NCBI RefSeq assembly: GCF_900639985.1
Contig: NZ_CAAAIM010000003.1
Coordinates: 1 to 64,000, forward strand
Source of the DNA: Legionella rowbothamii
GTDB taxonomy: Bacteria > Pseudomonadota > Gammaproteobacteria > Legionellales > Legionellaceae
DNA length: 64,000 nt
Reading direction: 5' to 3'
Shown here piece after piece: positions 53,204-64,000 of the stretch (its first letter is position 1; each line of letters starts with the position of its first letter). The position numbers and the translations under genes were made by a program. The notes beneath the pieces are model-generated. The model saw only the letters and a program-made list of their open reading frames with translations. It was not told the origin of the DNA and did not search any database.

Positions 53204-53562
53204 GGCTTTCTTCGAGTCCCTGACTATTCCTTAAACCGAATTCTCTACGTGATTATTTTCTCATATCAGCTGCCGTGTATTCAGAGGAAAAAAAGCGGGT
53301 TTGATTAATTCTCGGTTGGGTTTGATGTAGTGCTAATATGGTGTTTAACTCTGGAGAGAAAGTGATATTGATTCATTTTCCGTTATCTTGAAATTAATCG
53401 TCCAGAGTGATTCAAGTGCAAAATTCAATCATTTTTATTAAGTCCATCTGAGCTAATTTATTTAAAATAAAACCTTTCTACGGATGCATAGTTCGTGAAT
53501 TTTATTATTTTTTTCAATACAATAAGCCCACAGGAATGCCCTAACTTTATGGAGAGATGCTC

Positions 53563-54672
53563 ATGCAGGTAAAAGCAGCGGTAGCGTATGCAGCAGGAAA
53601 ACCATTAGCTATTGAAATGGTGGAATTAGAAGGACCTAGACTGGGTGAGGTCTTGATAGAAATTAAAGCAACGGGTGTTTGCCATACTGATGCATTTACG
53701 CTTTCGGGCGATGATCCGGAAGGAATTTTTCCGGCGATTTTGGGTCACGAAGGGGCGGGCGTTGTTGTGGAAGTGGGGCCTGGAGTTACTTCGCTAAAAC
53801 CTGGTGATCACGTTATTCCTTTATATACGCCTGAATGCCGTCAATGCGAATACTGTCTTTCACAAAAAACCAATCTTTGCCAAGCCATTCGTTCTACCCA
53901 AGGGCAGGGGCTAATGCCTGATGGGAGTAGCCGTTTTCGTTTAAATGGTAAGCCTGTATTTCATTACATGGGAACCTCGACCTTTGCAAACTACACCGTA
54001 TTGCCTGAAATCGCGCTTGCCAAAATTCGCCAAGATGCGCCATTTGAAAAAGTGTGCTACATCGGTTGTGGCGTTACTACCGGTATTGGTGCCGTAATTT
54101 ATACTGCAAAAGTTACCCCCGGGGCTAAAGTAGTGGTATTTGGCCTAGGGGGCATTGGCCTTAATGTGATTCAAGGTGCGCGTATGGTTGGTGCAGAGCA
54201 AATTATTGGGGTCGATATCAACCCTGCACGCCAAGCCTTAGCGCAAAAAATGGGAATGACCGATTTTGTTAATCCTAAAGAGGTCGGGGGTGATTTAGTG
54301 GCGCATTTGGTGGAGTTGACTAAAGGGGGGGCGGATTACAGCTTTGAATGCGTGGGTAATGTAACTTTAATGCGTCAGGCCTTAGAGTGTTGTCATAAGG
54401 GCTGGGGAGTATCGACGATTATTGGAGTGGCCGGAGCAGGACAGGAAATTTCTACCCGACCTTTTCAATTAGTAACCGGACGAGTATGGAAAGGCTCTGC
54501 CTTCGGTGGTGCCCGCGGGCGTACCGATGTACCTAAGATTGTTGATTGGTACATGGATGGAAAAATTAATATTGATGATTTAATTACCCATGTGATGCCC
54601 ATTGAACAAATTAATGAAGCCTTTGCTTTAATGCATAAGGGTGAATCAATTCGTTCGGTAGTGACCTTTTAA
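53563..54672 (+). CDS. frmA: S-(hydroxymethyl)glutathione dehydrogenase (class III alcohol dehydrogenase)
   Basis: This zinc enzyme oxidises S-hydroxymethylglutathione formed from formaldehyde and glutathione. Catalytic zinc ligands are in [12 protein letters not shown] and LGHEGAG, structural zinc in [16 protein letters not shown], and the NAD loop is [15 protein letters not shown]. The [20 protein letters not shown] region is typical of class III. The ATG at 53563 is six bases behind ggagag, better than the ATG at 53557. Length 369 is normal. The esterase completing the pathway follows by 18 bases. Confidence 0.96.
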   Translation: MQVKAAVAYAAGKPLAIEMVELEGPRLGEVLIEIKATGVCHTDAFTLSGDDPEGIFPAILGHEGAGVVVEVGPGVTSLKPGDHVIPLYTPECRQCEYCLSQKTNLCQAIRSTQGQGLMPDGSSRFRLNGKPVFHYMGTSTFANYTVLPEIALAKIRQDAPFEKVCYIGCGVTTGIGAVIYTAKVTPGAKVVVFGLGGIGLNVIQGARMVGAEQIIGVDINPARQALAQKMGMTDFVNPKEVGGDLVAHLVELTKGGADYSFECVGNVTLMRQALECCHKGWGVSTIIGVAGAGQEISTRPFQLVTGRVWKGSAFGGARGRTDVPKIVDWYMDGKINIDDLITHVMPIEQINEAFALMHKGESIRSVVTF

Positions 54673-54690
54673 CGAATTAGGAGCAAAGCT

Positions 54691-55530
54691 ATGGAGCTTA
54701 TTGAAGAACACTCCTGTTTTGGTGGAGTACAGCGTGTATACGAGCATCAATCGTTAGCAACTCAGTGCGCCATGCGTTTTGGCCTTTTTTTACCGCCTCA
54801 AGCCCAACAGAAGAATGTTCCTGTTCTCTATTGGCTTTCAGGATTAACCTGTACTGAACAAAATTTTATTAGCAAGGCAGGAGCACAACGAGTCGCTGCG
54901 GAGTTAGGCTTAGCGTTGGTTGTGCCAGATACCAGTCCGCGCGGGGTTGCTTTGCCAGGGGATAATGATAGTTATGATTTTGGGCTCGGAGCAGGCTTTT
55001 ACGTGGATGCAACTCAAATGCCTTGGGCAAAACATTATCGTATGGCTACCTACATTCAAGATGAATTGCCCGCTCTTTTAGCCTCGTATGTGCCTTTAGA
55101 TACCCAGGCCTGCGGTATTTTTGGGCATTCGATGGGTGGCCATGGAGCATTAACCCTAGCATTAAAAAATCCTAAACAATATCGCTCAGTTTCTGCTTTT
55201 GCCCCGATCTGTGCTCCAAGCCAGTGTGCTTGGGGGAAGAAGGCGCTCACCGGCTATTTGGGTACAGATAAACAGTTGTGGAATCAATATGATGCCTGTG
55301 AGCTGATTCGTTCTCGCGGTTGGCCATATCAAGATATTCTAGTGGATCAGGGGGGGGCAGATAACTTTTTACACGAACAGTTAAAGCCAGAGCTACTACA
55401 AGCGGCTTGTGCGCAAGCAGGCGTTAAGCTGAATCTGCGCTTTCAACAGGGTTATGATCATAGTTATTATTTTATTGCCAGCTTCATTGATGAGCATTTA
55501 CGCTTTCATGCGAGCCAGTTATGTAAATAG
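54691..55530 (+). CDS. fghA: S-formylglutathione hydrolase
   Basis: This alpha/beta esterase hydrolyses S-formylglutathione to formate and glutathione. Features are PVLYWLSGLTCTEQNF (oxyanion side), GIFGHSMGGHGALTLALKNP with the nucleophile Ser in GHSMG, ILVDQGGADNFL with the acid, and GYDHSYYFIASFIDEHL with the His. Length (279) is that of FrmB/esterase D. It follows frmA by 18 bases with its own aggag, so the two form a formaldehyde-detoxification operon. Confidence 0.96.
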   Translation: MELIEEHSCFGGVQRVYEHQSLATQCAMRFGLFLPPQAQQKNVPVLYWLSGLTCTEQNFISKAGAQRVAAELGLALVVPDTSPRGVALPGDNDSYDFGLGAGFYVDATQMPWAKHYRMATYIQDELPALLASYVPLDTQACGIFGHSMGGHGALTLALKNPKQYRSVSAFAPICAPSQCAWGKKALTGYLGTDKQLWNQYDACELIRSRGWPYQDILVDQGGADNFLHEQLKPELLQAACAQAGVKLNLRFQQGYDHSYYFIASFIDEHLRFHASQLCK

Positions 55531-55646
55531 TGGAACTTGGTTCCAACTAAAGACCCTTACAAATAACTCATACGAATTACCGTGGGCAAGCCGTGGTAAT
55601 TCGTACGTAATATTTCTCAGGTACTGTATAAGCAAGCTATACCTAT

Positions 55647-56162
55647 CTAGAATTTTTGATAAAGGCCTACTAATTCAGCAGTGCCCAGAACATGGCTGGT
55701 TATCGCTTGCAGAATTACATCGCGGGTAGCGCCTTCACCTACGTCGAGTTCTTTATCAATGGCATACAATTTAAAGACATAACGATGGGCTCCTGGCGGT
55801 GGACACGGACCGCGGTAACCTTTTCCGCCCCAGCTGTTTGCTCCATTTGTCGCTCCCTCTGGAGTTGAGGCCCCAGCACCTAACTTAGTTACATTGGGTG
55901 GAATATTAAATATGAGCCAATGGGTCCAGGTACCACTAGGTGCATCTGGATCTTCCACGATCAACACAAATGATTGAGTTTTTGCAGGAGTATGGTGCCA
56001 GGTGAGTGGGGGAGATTGATCGATTCCACTGCAAGTGAATTCTGCTGGAATCATTGAATTTAATTTAAATGCAGAGCTTTCAAGTGTGAATTTATTATCT
56101 GCAAAACTTTTGTAGTTAAACATCCAAATTAACAAGAACAAAATCAGAGAATATTTTTTCAT
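55647..56162 (-). CDS. YbhB/YbcL-type PEBP (Raf-kinase-inhibitor-like) protein, exported
   Basis: A signal peptide (residues 1-21, to SFA) precedes a phosphatidylethanolamine-binding-protein fold: PAEFTCSGIDQSPPLTWHHT, FVLIVEDPDAPSGTWTHWLI, GYRGPCPPPGAHRYVFKLYA and a C-terminal GTAELVGLYQKF. All conserved PEBP pocket residues (DPD-P, GP-PP-H) are visible. Bacterial members are periplasmic or cytoplasmic with unknown ligands. It converges with fghA; no operon partner. Confidence 0.92.
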   Translation of the reverse strand: MKKYSLILFLLIWMFNYKSFADNKFTLESSAFKLNSMIPAEFTCSGIDQSPPLTWHHTPAKTQSFVLIVEDPDAPSGTWTHWLIFNIPPNVTKLGAGASTPEGATNGANSWGGKGYRGPCPPPGAHRYVFKLYAIDKELDVGEGATRDVILQAITSHVLGTAELVGLYQKF

Positions 56163-56341
56163 GTGCGCCTACTCCCATTTAACTGCATGAATTTAAGTAA
56201 AAAATATGAAAAAAAAAGCTCATACAACTCAACTCAACCCCTACATTGTAGCACTGAAATTATATTTCGTTGGAGTACATGAGAAAAAATGATCATAAAC
56301 CCGCGAGCTATAGCCTATAATAAGTTCATATAGTCTTAAAG

Positions 56342-57580
56342 ATGCGCGATGAATTGAACTCTCAGCTACCCACATTATTGGCAAGACAAGGAATCTACAC
56401 CCGAGAAGGTTCTGTTTATGCTTATGAGCTACTGTATCGTAATTCTGGACTTGCTAATGCGAATCTAGACAGCGGTGAATTGGGCGATAAAGCCACCTCC
56501 CTAGTCATTACCCAATTATTTGCTAGTATGGATATCGAGAACATTATTGGTGACAAATTAGCCTACATTAATTTTACTCATAACCATCTTGTTCAGAAAG
56601 TCCCTACTTTATTACCCAAAGAACGCATCGTTATTGAAGTCTTAGAATCGGTAATTGTTGATAAGCAATTAATTGACAGTTTAATGTCGCTACGGGAACA
56701 AGGTTATTGTATTGCTCTGGATGATTTTATTCCGAGTGAAAAAAACTCCATCCTGATCGACCTGGCTGATATTATTAAAATTGATGTACTCAACCTTAAC
56801 AAACGACAAATTGCCCAGCAATTGCGGCAATTAAAGCATTTTAACGGTAAGTTTTTAGCAGAAAAAGTGGAGAATCATAACCAGTTTAAAGACTGTATTG
56901 ACCTAGGCTTTGATTATTTTCAAGGTTTTTTTCTCAATAAACCCCGACCCTTGAAAGGACATCAAATTACCGAGAGCAAGGCAAACCTTCTAAGAGTGTT
57001 GGCGGAGTTAAATAACGAAGATATAGCTTTAGAGCGCGTAGAAGAATTTATTTTACAAATTCCCAAATTAAGTTATCGCTTATTACGCTTGGCTAATTCT
57101 GCGGCAGCTTATAACGGCCGAAAAATTGATTTAGTAATTGATGCACTGAAACGTTTAGGTTTAAATCAGGTGCGCAATTGGTTGCGTCTTTTTTTACTAG
57201 CAAATCAGAATGATTTAACATCTGATCTGGTTGAGCGAACATTAATCCGTGCCAAAATGTGTGAATGTTTAGCGAAATTATCTTCCAACGAGGTCAACCC
57301 ACACCAAGCATTTACCATGGGCATCTTTTCTTCTTTAGATGCTTTTCTTAATGAGCCCATGGCATCGATTTTAAGCAAAATCCAGTTAAGCGAGGCGCTA
57401 AATGAGGCGTTACTCCACCGACAAGGGCAGCTTGGGGAAATACTAAAAGATACGATTAATTATGAGGAAGGTAATTTTAGCCAACTAGAATACTCCTCAT
57501 ATGGGAATAAAAATTTAATTAATGCGTACTTAGAAAGTATTGAGTATGCGCGTGACATCATACGACTCACCAATCAGTGA
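56342..57580 (+). CDS. EAL-HDOD (YuxH-type) signalling protein
   Basis: The N-terminal 200 residues are an EAL-like domain: YAYELLYR replaces the EAL motif with ELL, NFTHNHL, and IALDDFIPSEKNS instead of DDFGTG, so key metal ligands are incomplete and phosphodiesterase activity is doubtful. Residues about 205-410 are an HDOD domain (YRLLRLANSAAAYNGRKIDL, ALKRLGLNQVRNWLRL). Such proteins are regulatory scaffolds in c-di-GMP or stress pathways. No signal peptide or membrane segment. A single gene before the methyltransferase. Confidence 0.88.
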   Translation: MRDELNSQLPTLLARQGIYTREGSVYAYELLYRNSGLANANLDSGELGDKATSLVITQLFASMDIENIIGDKLAYINFTHNHLVQKVPTLLPKERIVIEVLESVIVDKQLIDSLMSLREQGYCIALDDFIPSEKNSILIDLADIIKIDVLNLNKRQIAQQLRQLKHFNGKFLAEKVENHNQFKDCIDLGFDYFQGFFLNKPRPLKGHQITESKANLLRVLAELNNEDIALERVEEFILQIPKLSYRLLRLANSAAAYNGRKIDLVIDALKRLGLNQVRNWLRLFLLANQNDLTSDLVERTLIRAKMCECLAKLSSNEVNPHQAFTMGIFSSLDAFLNEPMASILSKIQLSEALNEALLHRQGQLGEILKDTINYEEGNFSQLEYSSYGNKNLINAYLESIEYARDIIRLTNQ

Positions 57581-57659
57581 CTGTGTTCTGCTCTGTATTA
57601 AATACAGTCACAATGATATGCTATAGGCAATTGTATCAATCCTATTTTAAGTTAGCTTC

Positions 57660-58598
57660 ATGGAAACCGAAAAAAAACTCGCTGCAATTTATGTGGTAAA
57701 ACCAGAATTTCGTACAGAGCTTTGTAATGAACTAGGCGAAATCTCTCAGGTAGTTGCGGACTTGGTTTTTTCTCCTTATAAAAAAGTCGACGTTTGTTTT
57801 GCTCTTGATATATGGTTAGAACCACAAATTGTCAGCTTCCAGTCGATCTCTGAAGCAGTGAAAATTCTCCGACAATCAGGAAAATACTGGTATTTGCATC
57901 CTATTGAGAATGTGAGGCGCTCCCGTTTAATTGAAGAACAATTACGTCAGTACTCGCCATTAACGCAGCATTTTCCCTTGAGCGAGGCTATTCCACCACT
58001 GGGTGTTTTTAGCCTTTTAGACAAAAATACCTTGGTTTTTAGTGCGAAACGTTTAAAAAAATGGCCGCAGGGGAATTGTTATTTTATTGAAGATAAAATT
58101 AATCCACCCAATCGCGCCTATTTAAAATTGTGGGAAGCTTTAACCTTATTAGAGGATTATCCTAAATCAGGGGAGACAGCCTTGGATTTAGGCGCATCTC
58201 CGGGTGGCTGGACTTATGTAATGCAGTCCTTAGGCGCGCAGGTAACTGCAGTTGATAAAGCACCTTTAGATCCCAAAATTGCAAAACTACCGCGAATAGC
58301 TTGCCTGCAGCAAAGTGCATTTGCCATTGAGCCTGCAACCTTCACCGAATGTTTTGATTGGGTTTTATCTGATATTGCGTGTTATCCAGAAAGAGCTTAC
58401 ACGCTCATTATGAAGTGGATTGCCTCAGGCAAAGCAAAAAAAATGATTTTCACCATTAAACTACAGGGCGAAATCGATTTATCCGTAATCAAACAATTCC
58501 AGGCAATTCCGAATTCCTACATGACGAATATGTTTTATAACAAACACGAGGTTACTTTTTTTTATCCGTTCCCGGCATGCCGACCAATTAATGGATGA
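57660..58598 (+). CDS. FtsJ-type RNA 2'-O-methyltransferase, RlmM-like
   Basis: The C-terminal half has the SAM site of RlmM/FtsJ enzymes: TALDLGASPGGWTYVMQSLG followed by VTAVDKAPL. The catalytic Asp is in WVLSDIACYPERAY and Lys in MIFTIKLQGE. RlmM methylates C2498 of 23S rRNA in E. coli. At 312 residues it is shorter than E. coli RlmM (366) and its N-terminal region diverges, so specificity could differ. It lies next to, but not in, the ATP synthase operon. Confidence 0.82.
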   Translation: METEKKLAAIYVVKPEFRTELCNELGEISQVVADLVFSPYKKVDVCFALDIWLEPQIVSFQSISEAVKILRQSGKYWYLHPIENVRRSRLIEEQLRQYSPLTQHFPLSEAIPPLGVFSLLDKNTLVFSAKRLKKWPQGNCYFIEDKINPPNRAYLKLWEALTLLEDYPKSGETALDLGASPGGWTYVMQSLGAQVTAVDKAPLDPKIAKLPRIACLQQSAFAIEPATFTECFDWVLSDIACYPERAYTLIMKWIASGKAKKMIFTIKLQGEIDLSVIKQFQAIPNSYMTNMFYNKHEVTFFYPFPACRPING

Positions 58599-58748
58599 AA
58601 GAATCGTAGCATCGCATTTAAAGGTATGGAAAATTCAATCAACTCAATTGATAGAAAATTTACCAATAAAATGGATTAAAACCACTGGGATCGTTGATCA
58701 TTTAATTTGGTTGCTTTATAATCCGCGCGGTGAAACGTAGGTGAATAT

Positions 58749-59973
<1,225 letters not shown>

Positions 59974-59999
59974 TCGATTTATTTTCATCATCCATTTAA

Positions 60000-60287
<288 letters not shown>

Positions 60288-60300
60288 TAACAAATGATTG

Positions 60301-60316
60301 GGGCGCTTAAGCGCCC
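60301..60316. promoter_or_regulatory. Perfect palindrome between atpE and atpF
   Basis: gggcgcttaagcgccc is an exact 16-base palindrome, 13 bases after the atpE stop and 24 before the atpF GTG. In RNA it would form a GC-rich stem. It may adjust mRNA stability so that subunit c is made in excess (inference). Confidence 0.6.
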
Positions 60317-60340
60317 TGATTGTTGCAGGAGATAATTACG

Positions 60341-60811
60341 GTGGATATTAACTTAACATTAATAGTACAAATGCTGGTGTTCGCAGCTTTTGTTTTATTT
60401 ACCATGAAACTAGTTTGGCCTCCATTAGCGAAAGCTTTGGAAGAAAGACAAGACAAAATTGCTGATGGTCTATCTGCCGCTGAACGTGGTCGTAAAGAAC
60501 TTGAATTAGCGCAGCATCGCGTTAAAGATGAGTTAAAGCAAGCTAAAGTTCAATCAGCTGACATCATTGAGAAAGCAAACAAGCGTGCTGCTCAAATCAT
60601 TGAAGAAGCAAAAGAAGCTGCGAAGCACGAAGCGCAAATGCAATTTAAGCAAGCGCAAGAGCAACTAACGCAGCAAGTAAATCATGCTAAAGAAGAGCTG
60701 CGCAAGCAAGTTGCTACCTTAGCTGTTACTGGCGCTGAAAAGATTTTAATGCGTGAAGTGGACGCGAAAGCGAATGCTGCACTGTTAGATAACTTGATAG
60801 AAGAGATTTAA
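60341..60811 (+). CDS. atpF: ATP synthase F0 subunit b
   Basis: One N-terminal membrane helix ([20 protein letters not shown]) is followed by a long helical stalk ([20 protein letters not shown]). The open frame begins at a TTG at 60320, but the GTG at 60341 sits behind caggag and yields 156 residues, equal to E. coli AtpF. One base separates its stop from the atpH start. Confidence 0.97.
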   Translation: MDINLTLIVQMLVFAAFVLFTMKLVWPPLAKALEERQDKIADGLSAAERGRKELELAQHRVKDELKQAKVQSADIIEKANKRAAQIIEEAKEAAKHEAQMQFKQAQEQLTQQVNHAKEELRKQVATLAVTGAEKILMREVDAKANAALLDNLIEEI

Positions 60812-60812
60812 A

Positions 60813-61355
60813 ATGTCTGATAGCACCACTATTGCCAGACCTTATGCCAAAGCTATTTTTGAATCAGCGTTAGCAGAGAATCAATTAGCCGAGTGGTCAG
60901 CTCATTTGACAACGCTTGCCCAGGCTGTGATGTATCCTGAAGCAGTACAGTTTATTGAAAATCCTGCCTCAACTGTTGCTCAACAAATTGAGTTGCTGCA
61001 AGGCATAGTCAATGCTGGGTCAAAAAAGAGCGAATCAATAAATAATCTGGTTGCCTTGCTGGCTACAAACAAACGTTTAATGCTGTTGCCTGAGATTTGT
61101 GCTCACTACGAAGCTCTTCGTGCAGAGCAAGAAAAAACTCTGGATGTGGATGTAAGCAGTTTCTCTGACTTATCTGCATCACAAAAAGAGCGATTAATAG
61201 AATCTTTAAGTAAGCGCTTACAGCGTACAGTTACATTAAAAATCAGTATTGATCCTACCCTGCTTGGTGGAGCTGTTATTCGAGCAGGCGATTTAGTTAT
61301 CGATGGTTCAGTTCGGGGCAAGCTGAGAAAGCTTCACACCAACTTAGCCGCTTAA
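60813..61355 (+). CDS. atpH: ATP synthase F1 subunit delta
   Basis: The 180-residue protein has the delta/OSCP pattern: [20 protein letters not shown] at the start and [20 protein letters not shown] with SVRGKLRKL at the end. It joins the b stalk to the F1 head. It follows atpF by one base and precedes atpA by 17 bases. Confidence 0.97.
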   Translation: MSDSTTIARPYAKAIFESALAENQLAEWSAHLTTLAQAVMYPEAVQFIENPASTVAQQIELLQGIVNAGSKKSESINNLVALLATNKRLMLLPEICAHYEALRAEQEKTLDVDVSSFSDLSASQKERLIESLSKRLQRTVTLKISIDPTLLGGAVIRAGDLVIDGSVRGKLRKLHTNLAA

Positions 61356-61372
61356 ATTAGAGGATAATTTTC

Positions 61373-62926
61373 ATGTCAGAACAAGTAGCATTAAATCCTT
61401 CTGAAATCAGTGAATTAATCAGAAAGAAAATAGAACAGTTCAATGTAGTATCTGAAGCAAACGACGAAGGTACTGTTGTAAGCTTTAAAGACAACGTAGC
61501 TACAATTCATGGTCTTAAAGATGTAATGGCTGGGGAAATGATTGAGTTCCCAGGCGGGGTATATGGTCTTGCTTTAAACTTGGAGCGCGATGCAGTAGGT
61601 GCGGTAATCCTTGGTGATGCTTCGTCTTTAGCTGAAGGTCAAAAAGTTAAATGTACTGGTCGTATTCTTGAAGTACCAGTTGGTAATGCACTTTTAGGTC
61701 GTGTAGTTGACGCTTTAGGTACACCAATAGATGGTAAAGGTCCAATTGAAGCAACTGCAATGGCGCCAATCGAGAAAGTAGCTCCTGGGGTTATTGCTCG
61801 TAAATCAGTAGACCAACCAGTACAAACTGGATTAATCGCGATTGACGCTATGGTTCCAGTTGGTCGTGGACAGCGCGAGCTGATCATTGGTGACCGTCAA
61901 ACTGGTAAAACAGCGATTGCTATCGATGCCATCATTAACCAAAAAGGTACTGGTGTTAAGTGCGTGTACGTAGCGGTTGGCCAGAAGGCTTCTTCAGTTG
62001 CGGCGATTGTACGTAAATTAGAGGAACACGGCGCATTAGAGCACACTATTGTTGTGGTTGCGGGTGCTTCTGATACTGCAGCATTACAGTTTATTGCTCC
62101 TTACGCAGGATGCACCATGGGTGAATACTTCATGGAGCGCGGCGAAGATGCATTAATCGTTTATGATGATTTAACCAAGCAAGCTTGGGCATACCGCCAA
62201 ATTTCTTTGTTATTACGTCGACCACCAGGTCGTGAAGCGTATCCAGGGGATATCTTCTACTTACACTCACGTCTCCTAGAAAGAGCTGCACGTATTAATG
62301 CTGATGAAGTAGAAAAATTAACTAAAGGCGAAGTAAAAGGTAAAACAGGTTCATTGACTGCGTTACCAATTATTGAGACGCAAGCGGGCGACGTATCGGC
62401 ATTCGTACCTACAAACGTTATTTCGATCACTGACGGTCAGATTTTCCTTGATGTTGACTTATTCAACTCAGGTGTTCGACCTGCAATTAACTCAGGTTTG
62501 TCAGTATCGCGTGTAGGTGGTGCGGCACAGACTAAGATTATGAAAAAGCTTGGTGGTGGTACTCGTTTGGCATTAGCTCAGTTCCGTGAATTAGAAGCTT
62601 TCTCTCAGTTTGCTTCTGATCTTGATGATGCAACTCGTAAGCAGTTAGAGCGCGGTCAACGTATTACTGAACTCATGAAGCAAAAACAATACGCTCCTTA
62701 TTCTGTAGCAGATATGGGTGTTGCATTGTTTGTTGTTGAAAAGGGTTATTTAGATGATGTTCCATTAAATGAAATTTCATCATTCTTAGGTTCTTTACAT
62801 GACTACATGCGTACTACTCACGCTGCATTGATGCAATCAATCAATGAAGCAGGTGCTTACGATAATGATATTGAAGCACAATTGAAGAAAGCTGTTGAAG
62901 ACTTTAAACGTACAGCTAGTTGGTAG
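61373..62926 (+). CDS. atpA: ATP synthase F1 subunit alpha
   Basis: The 517-residue protein contains the nucleotide-binding P-loop [15 protein letters not shown], the signature [17 protein letters not shown] and the conserved [20 protein letters not shown] with its Arg finger region. The start follows gaggataattttc. Codon use is noticeably regular, as expected for a highly expressed gene. Confidence 0.98.
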   Translation: MSEQVALNPSEISELIRKKIEQFNVVSEANDEGTVVSFKDNVATIHGLKDVMAGEMIEFPGGVYGLALNLERDAVGAVILGDASSLAEGQKVKCTGRILEVPVGNALLGRVVDALGTPIDGKGPIEATAMAPIEKVAPGVIARKSVDQPVQTGLIAIDAMVPVGRGQRELIIGDRQTGKTAIAIDAIINQKGTGVKCVYVAVGQKASSVAAIVRKLEEHGALEHTIVVVAGASDTAALQFIAPYAGCTMGEYFMERGEDALIVYDDLTKQAWAYRQISLLLRRPPGREAYPGDIFYLHSRLLERAARINADEVEKLTKGEVKGKTGSLTALPIIETQAGDVSAFVPTNVISITDGQIFLDVDLFNSGVRPAINSGLSVSRVGGAAQTKIMKKLGGGTRLALAQFRELEAFSQFASDLDDATRKQLERGQRITELMKQKQYAPYSVADMGVALFVVEKGYLDDVPLNEISSFLGSLHDYMRTTHAALMQSINEAGAYDNDIEAQLKKAVEDFKRTASW

Positions 62927-62948
62927 TCAATTTAAGGCGAGATAAGAT

Positions 62949-63815
62949 ATGGCTGGAGCAAAAGAAATCCGTTCTAAGATTTCGAGTATCAATAAGACTC
63001 GAAAGATTACTCGTGCAATGGAAATGGTGGCTGCAAGTAAAATGCGCAAAACACAAGACAGAATGCGCGCATCCAAGCCCTATGCCAATAAAATTTATAA
63101 TGTGGTAAAACACATTGCTCGCGCACACTCTGAATACAATCATCCATTCATGGGGCAGCGCGAGGTTAATCGCATAGGTCTTATTGTAGTTACTTCAGAT
63201 CGCGGTTTATGTGGCGGCTTAAACGCAAATCTATTGCGTGAAACCGTACGTACTATTCGTGATTGGAAATCCAATGGTAAGGAAGTTGATATTGCGGTTA
63301 TTGGCCGTAAAGGACAAGCATTCTTTAAGCGTGTTGGTAGCAATGTACTTGGATCAAAAGACCATTTAGGCGATACACCAAGCATTAATGATTTAATTGG
63401 TATCGTAAAAGTCATGTTAGATGCCTTTTACACTGGTAAGATTGATGCTTTACATATCGTGTACAATGAATTTGTTAACACCATGACGCAAAAGCCATTG
63501 GTGAAACAATTACTACCATTGCCAAAATCAGAAGATGACAGCAAGACAATGGGACATCACTGGGACTACATTTATGAACCAGATGCTAAAGACTTGTTGG
63601 ATAATCTTTTAGAACGTTATATCGAATTGCAAGTGTATCAGGCTGTTGTGGAAAACATCGCCTGTGAACAAGCGGCAAAAATGATTGCAATGAAAAGCGC
63701 AACCGACAACGCTGGTGATTTGATTAAAGAATTTCAATTGGCTTATAACAAAGCTCGACAAGCTGCAATTACTCAAGAATTGGCAGAGATTGTCGGTGGC
63801 GCAGCCGCTTTATAA
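62949..63815 (+). CDS. atpG: ATP synthase F1 subunit gamma
   Basis: The rotor shaft subunit, 288 residues, with the typical ends: [20 protein letters not shown] and [12 protein letters not shown] at the N-terminus and [20 protein letters not shown] at the C-terminus, plus [11 protein letters not shown] in the middle. It lies 22 bases after atpA and 11 before atpD. Confidence 0.98.
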   Translation: MAGAKEIRSKISSINKTRKITRAMEMVAASKMRKTQDRMRASKPYANKIYNVVKHIARAHSEYNHPFMGQREVNRIGLIVVTSDRGLCGGLNANLLRETVRTIRDWKSNGKEVDIAVIGRKGQAFFKRVGSNVLGSKDHLGDTPSINDLIGIVKVMLDAFYTGKIDALHIVYNEFVNTMTQKPLVKQLLPLPKSEDDSKTMGHHWDYIYEPDAKDLLDNLLERYIELQVYQAVVENIACEQAAKMIAMKSATDNAGDLIKEFQLAYNKARQAAITQELAEIVGGAAAL

Positions 63816-63826
63816 GAGGGTATATA

Positions 63827-64000
63827 ATGAGCAGCGTAGATACAGTAGCAGTAAGAAATATCGGAACAATCGTAGAAATTATTGGTGCGGTTGTGGACGT
63901 TGAATTCCCACGTGATAGCGTTCCCAAAATCAATGATGCGTTGAAACAAGTTGATGGCGAGTTAGTTTTCGAAGTACAGCAACAGCTAGGTGATGGTGTT
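63827..64000 (+). CDS. atpD: ATP synthase F1 subunit beta (5' part)
   Basis: The first 58 codons are present; the window ends inside the gene. The start region [20 protein letters not shown] is the usual beta-subunit beginning (G-x-I-x-x-I-G-x-VVDV-x-F). The ATG at 63827 follows aagaggg by about seven bases. The catalytic P-loop lies beyond the window. atpC should follow. Confidence 0.97.
   Translation, partial: MSSVDTVAVRNIGTIVEIIGAVVDVEFPRDSVPKINDALKQVDGELVFEVQQQLGDGV

Overview
This window looks like a chromosomal segment of a Legionella-type gammaproteobacterium. The DNA is AT-rich, and it carries several eukaryote-like or effector-like genes (F-box/ankyrin protein, CE-clan cysteine-protease-like protein, two proteins ending in CaaX boxes, several lipase-fold proteins, long coiled-coil proteins) beside ordinary gammaproteobacterial housekeeping genes. 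The species cannot be named from the sequence alone. No rRNA, tRNA, CRISPR array or transposase gene was seen.

Layout. 1-3.2 kb: the end of a polymorphic-toxin locus. A GH19-like lytic tail is split from its pre-toxin region by a one-base frameshift. Two tandem exported paralogues follow (candidate immunity proteins), then the decayed tail of a TNT-type NAD glycohydrolase toxin. 3.2-13 kb: a large AHSRG-motif hydrolase-like protein, an exported beta-lactamase-fold protein, an unknown protein with a CaaX end, peptide deformylase, a Pmp3-like peptide and an exported GH16 glucanase. 13-17 kb: MarR regulator with a DUF1398 protein, then aldehyde dehydrogenase with DUF779. 17.3-28 kb: a surface-glycan locus with a GNAT-like acyltransferase, CBS-aminotransferase fusion, PglD-like acetyltransferase, ABC exporter pair, OafA-like acyltransferase, GT4 glycosyltransferase, PglC-like initiating transferase and O-antigen ligase.

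28-39.5 kb: an Lcl-type exported protein, a UTRA/chorismate-lyase-like protein, a short DUF3309 gene, PRC-barrel and LOG proteins, and a 2262-residue single-chain glutamate synthase (GltB fused to GltD). 39.6-53 kb: an effector-rich stretch with the CaaX protein, CE-clan protein, lipases, F-box/ankyrin protein, a MICAL-like flavoprotein and coiled-coil proteins; a ParD-like/methionine aminopeptidase pair and an SDR oxidoreductase are interspersed. 53.5-58.6 kb: formaldehyde detoxification (FrmA, FghA), a PEBP protein, an EAL/HDOD protein and an RlmM-like methyltransferase. 58.7-64 kb: the ATP synthase operon atpIBEFHAG and the start of atpD.

The genes form three functional themes: interbacterial toxin modules, surface polysaccharide assembly and export, and candidate host-directed effectors. 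Gaps between them hold many REP-like hairpins and several gene remnants. Effector and toxin assignments are inferences from motifs and context; housekeeping calls rest on clear family signatures.
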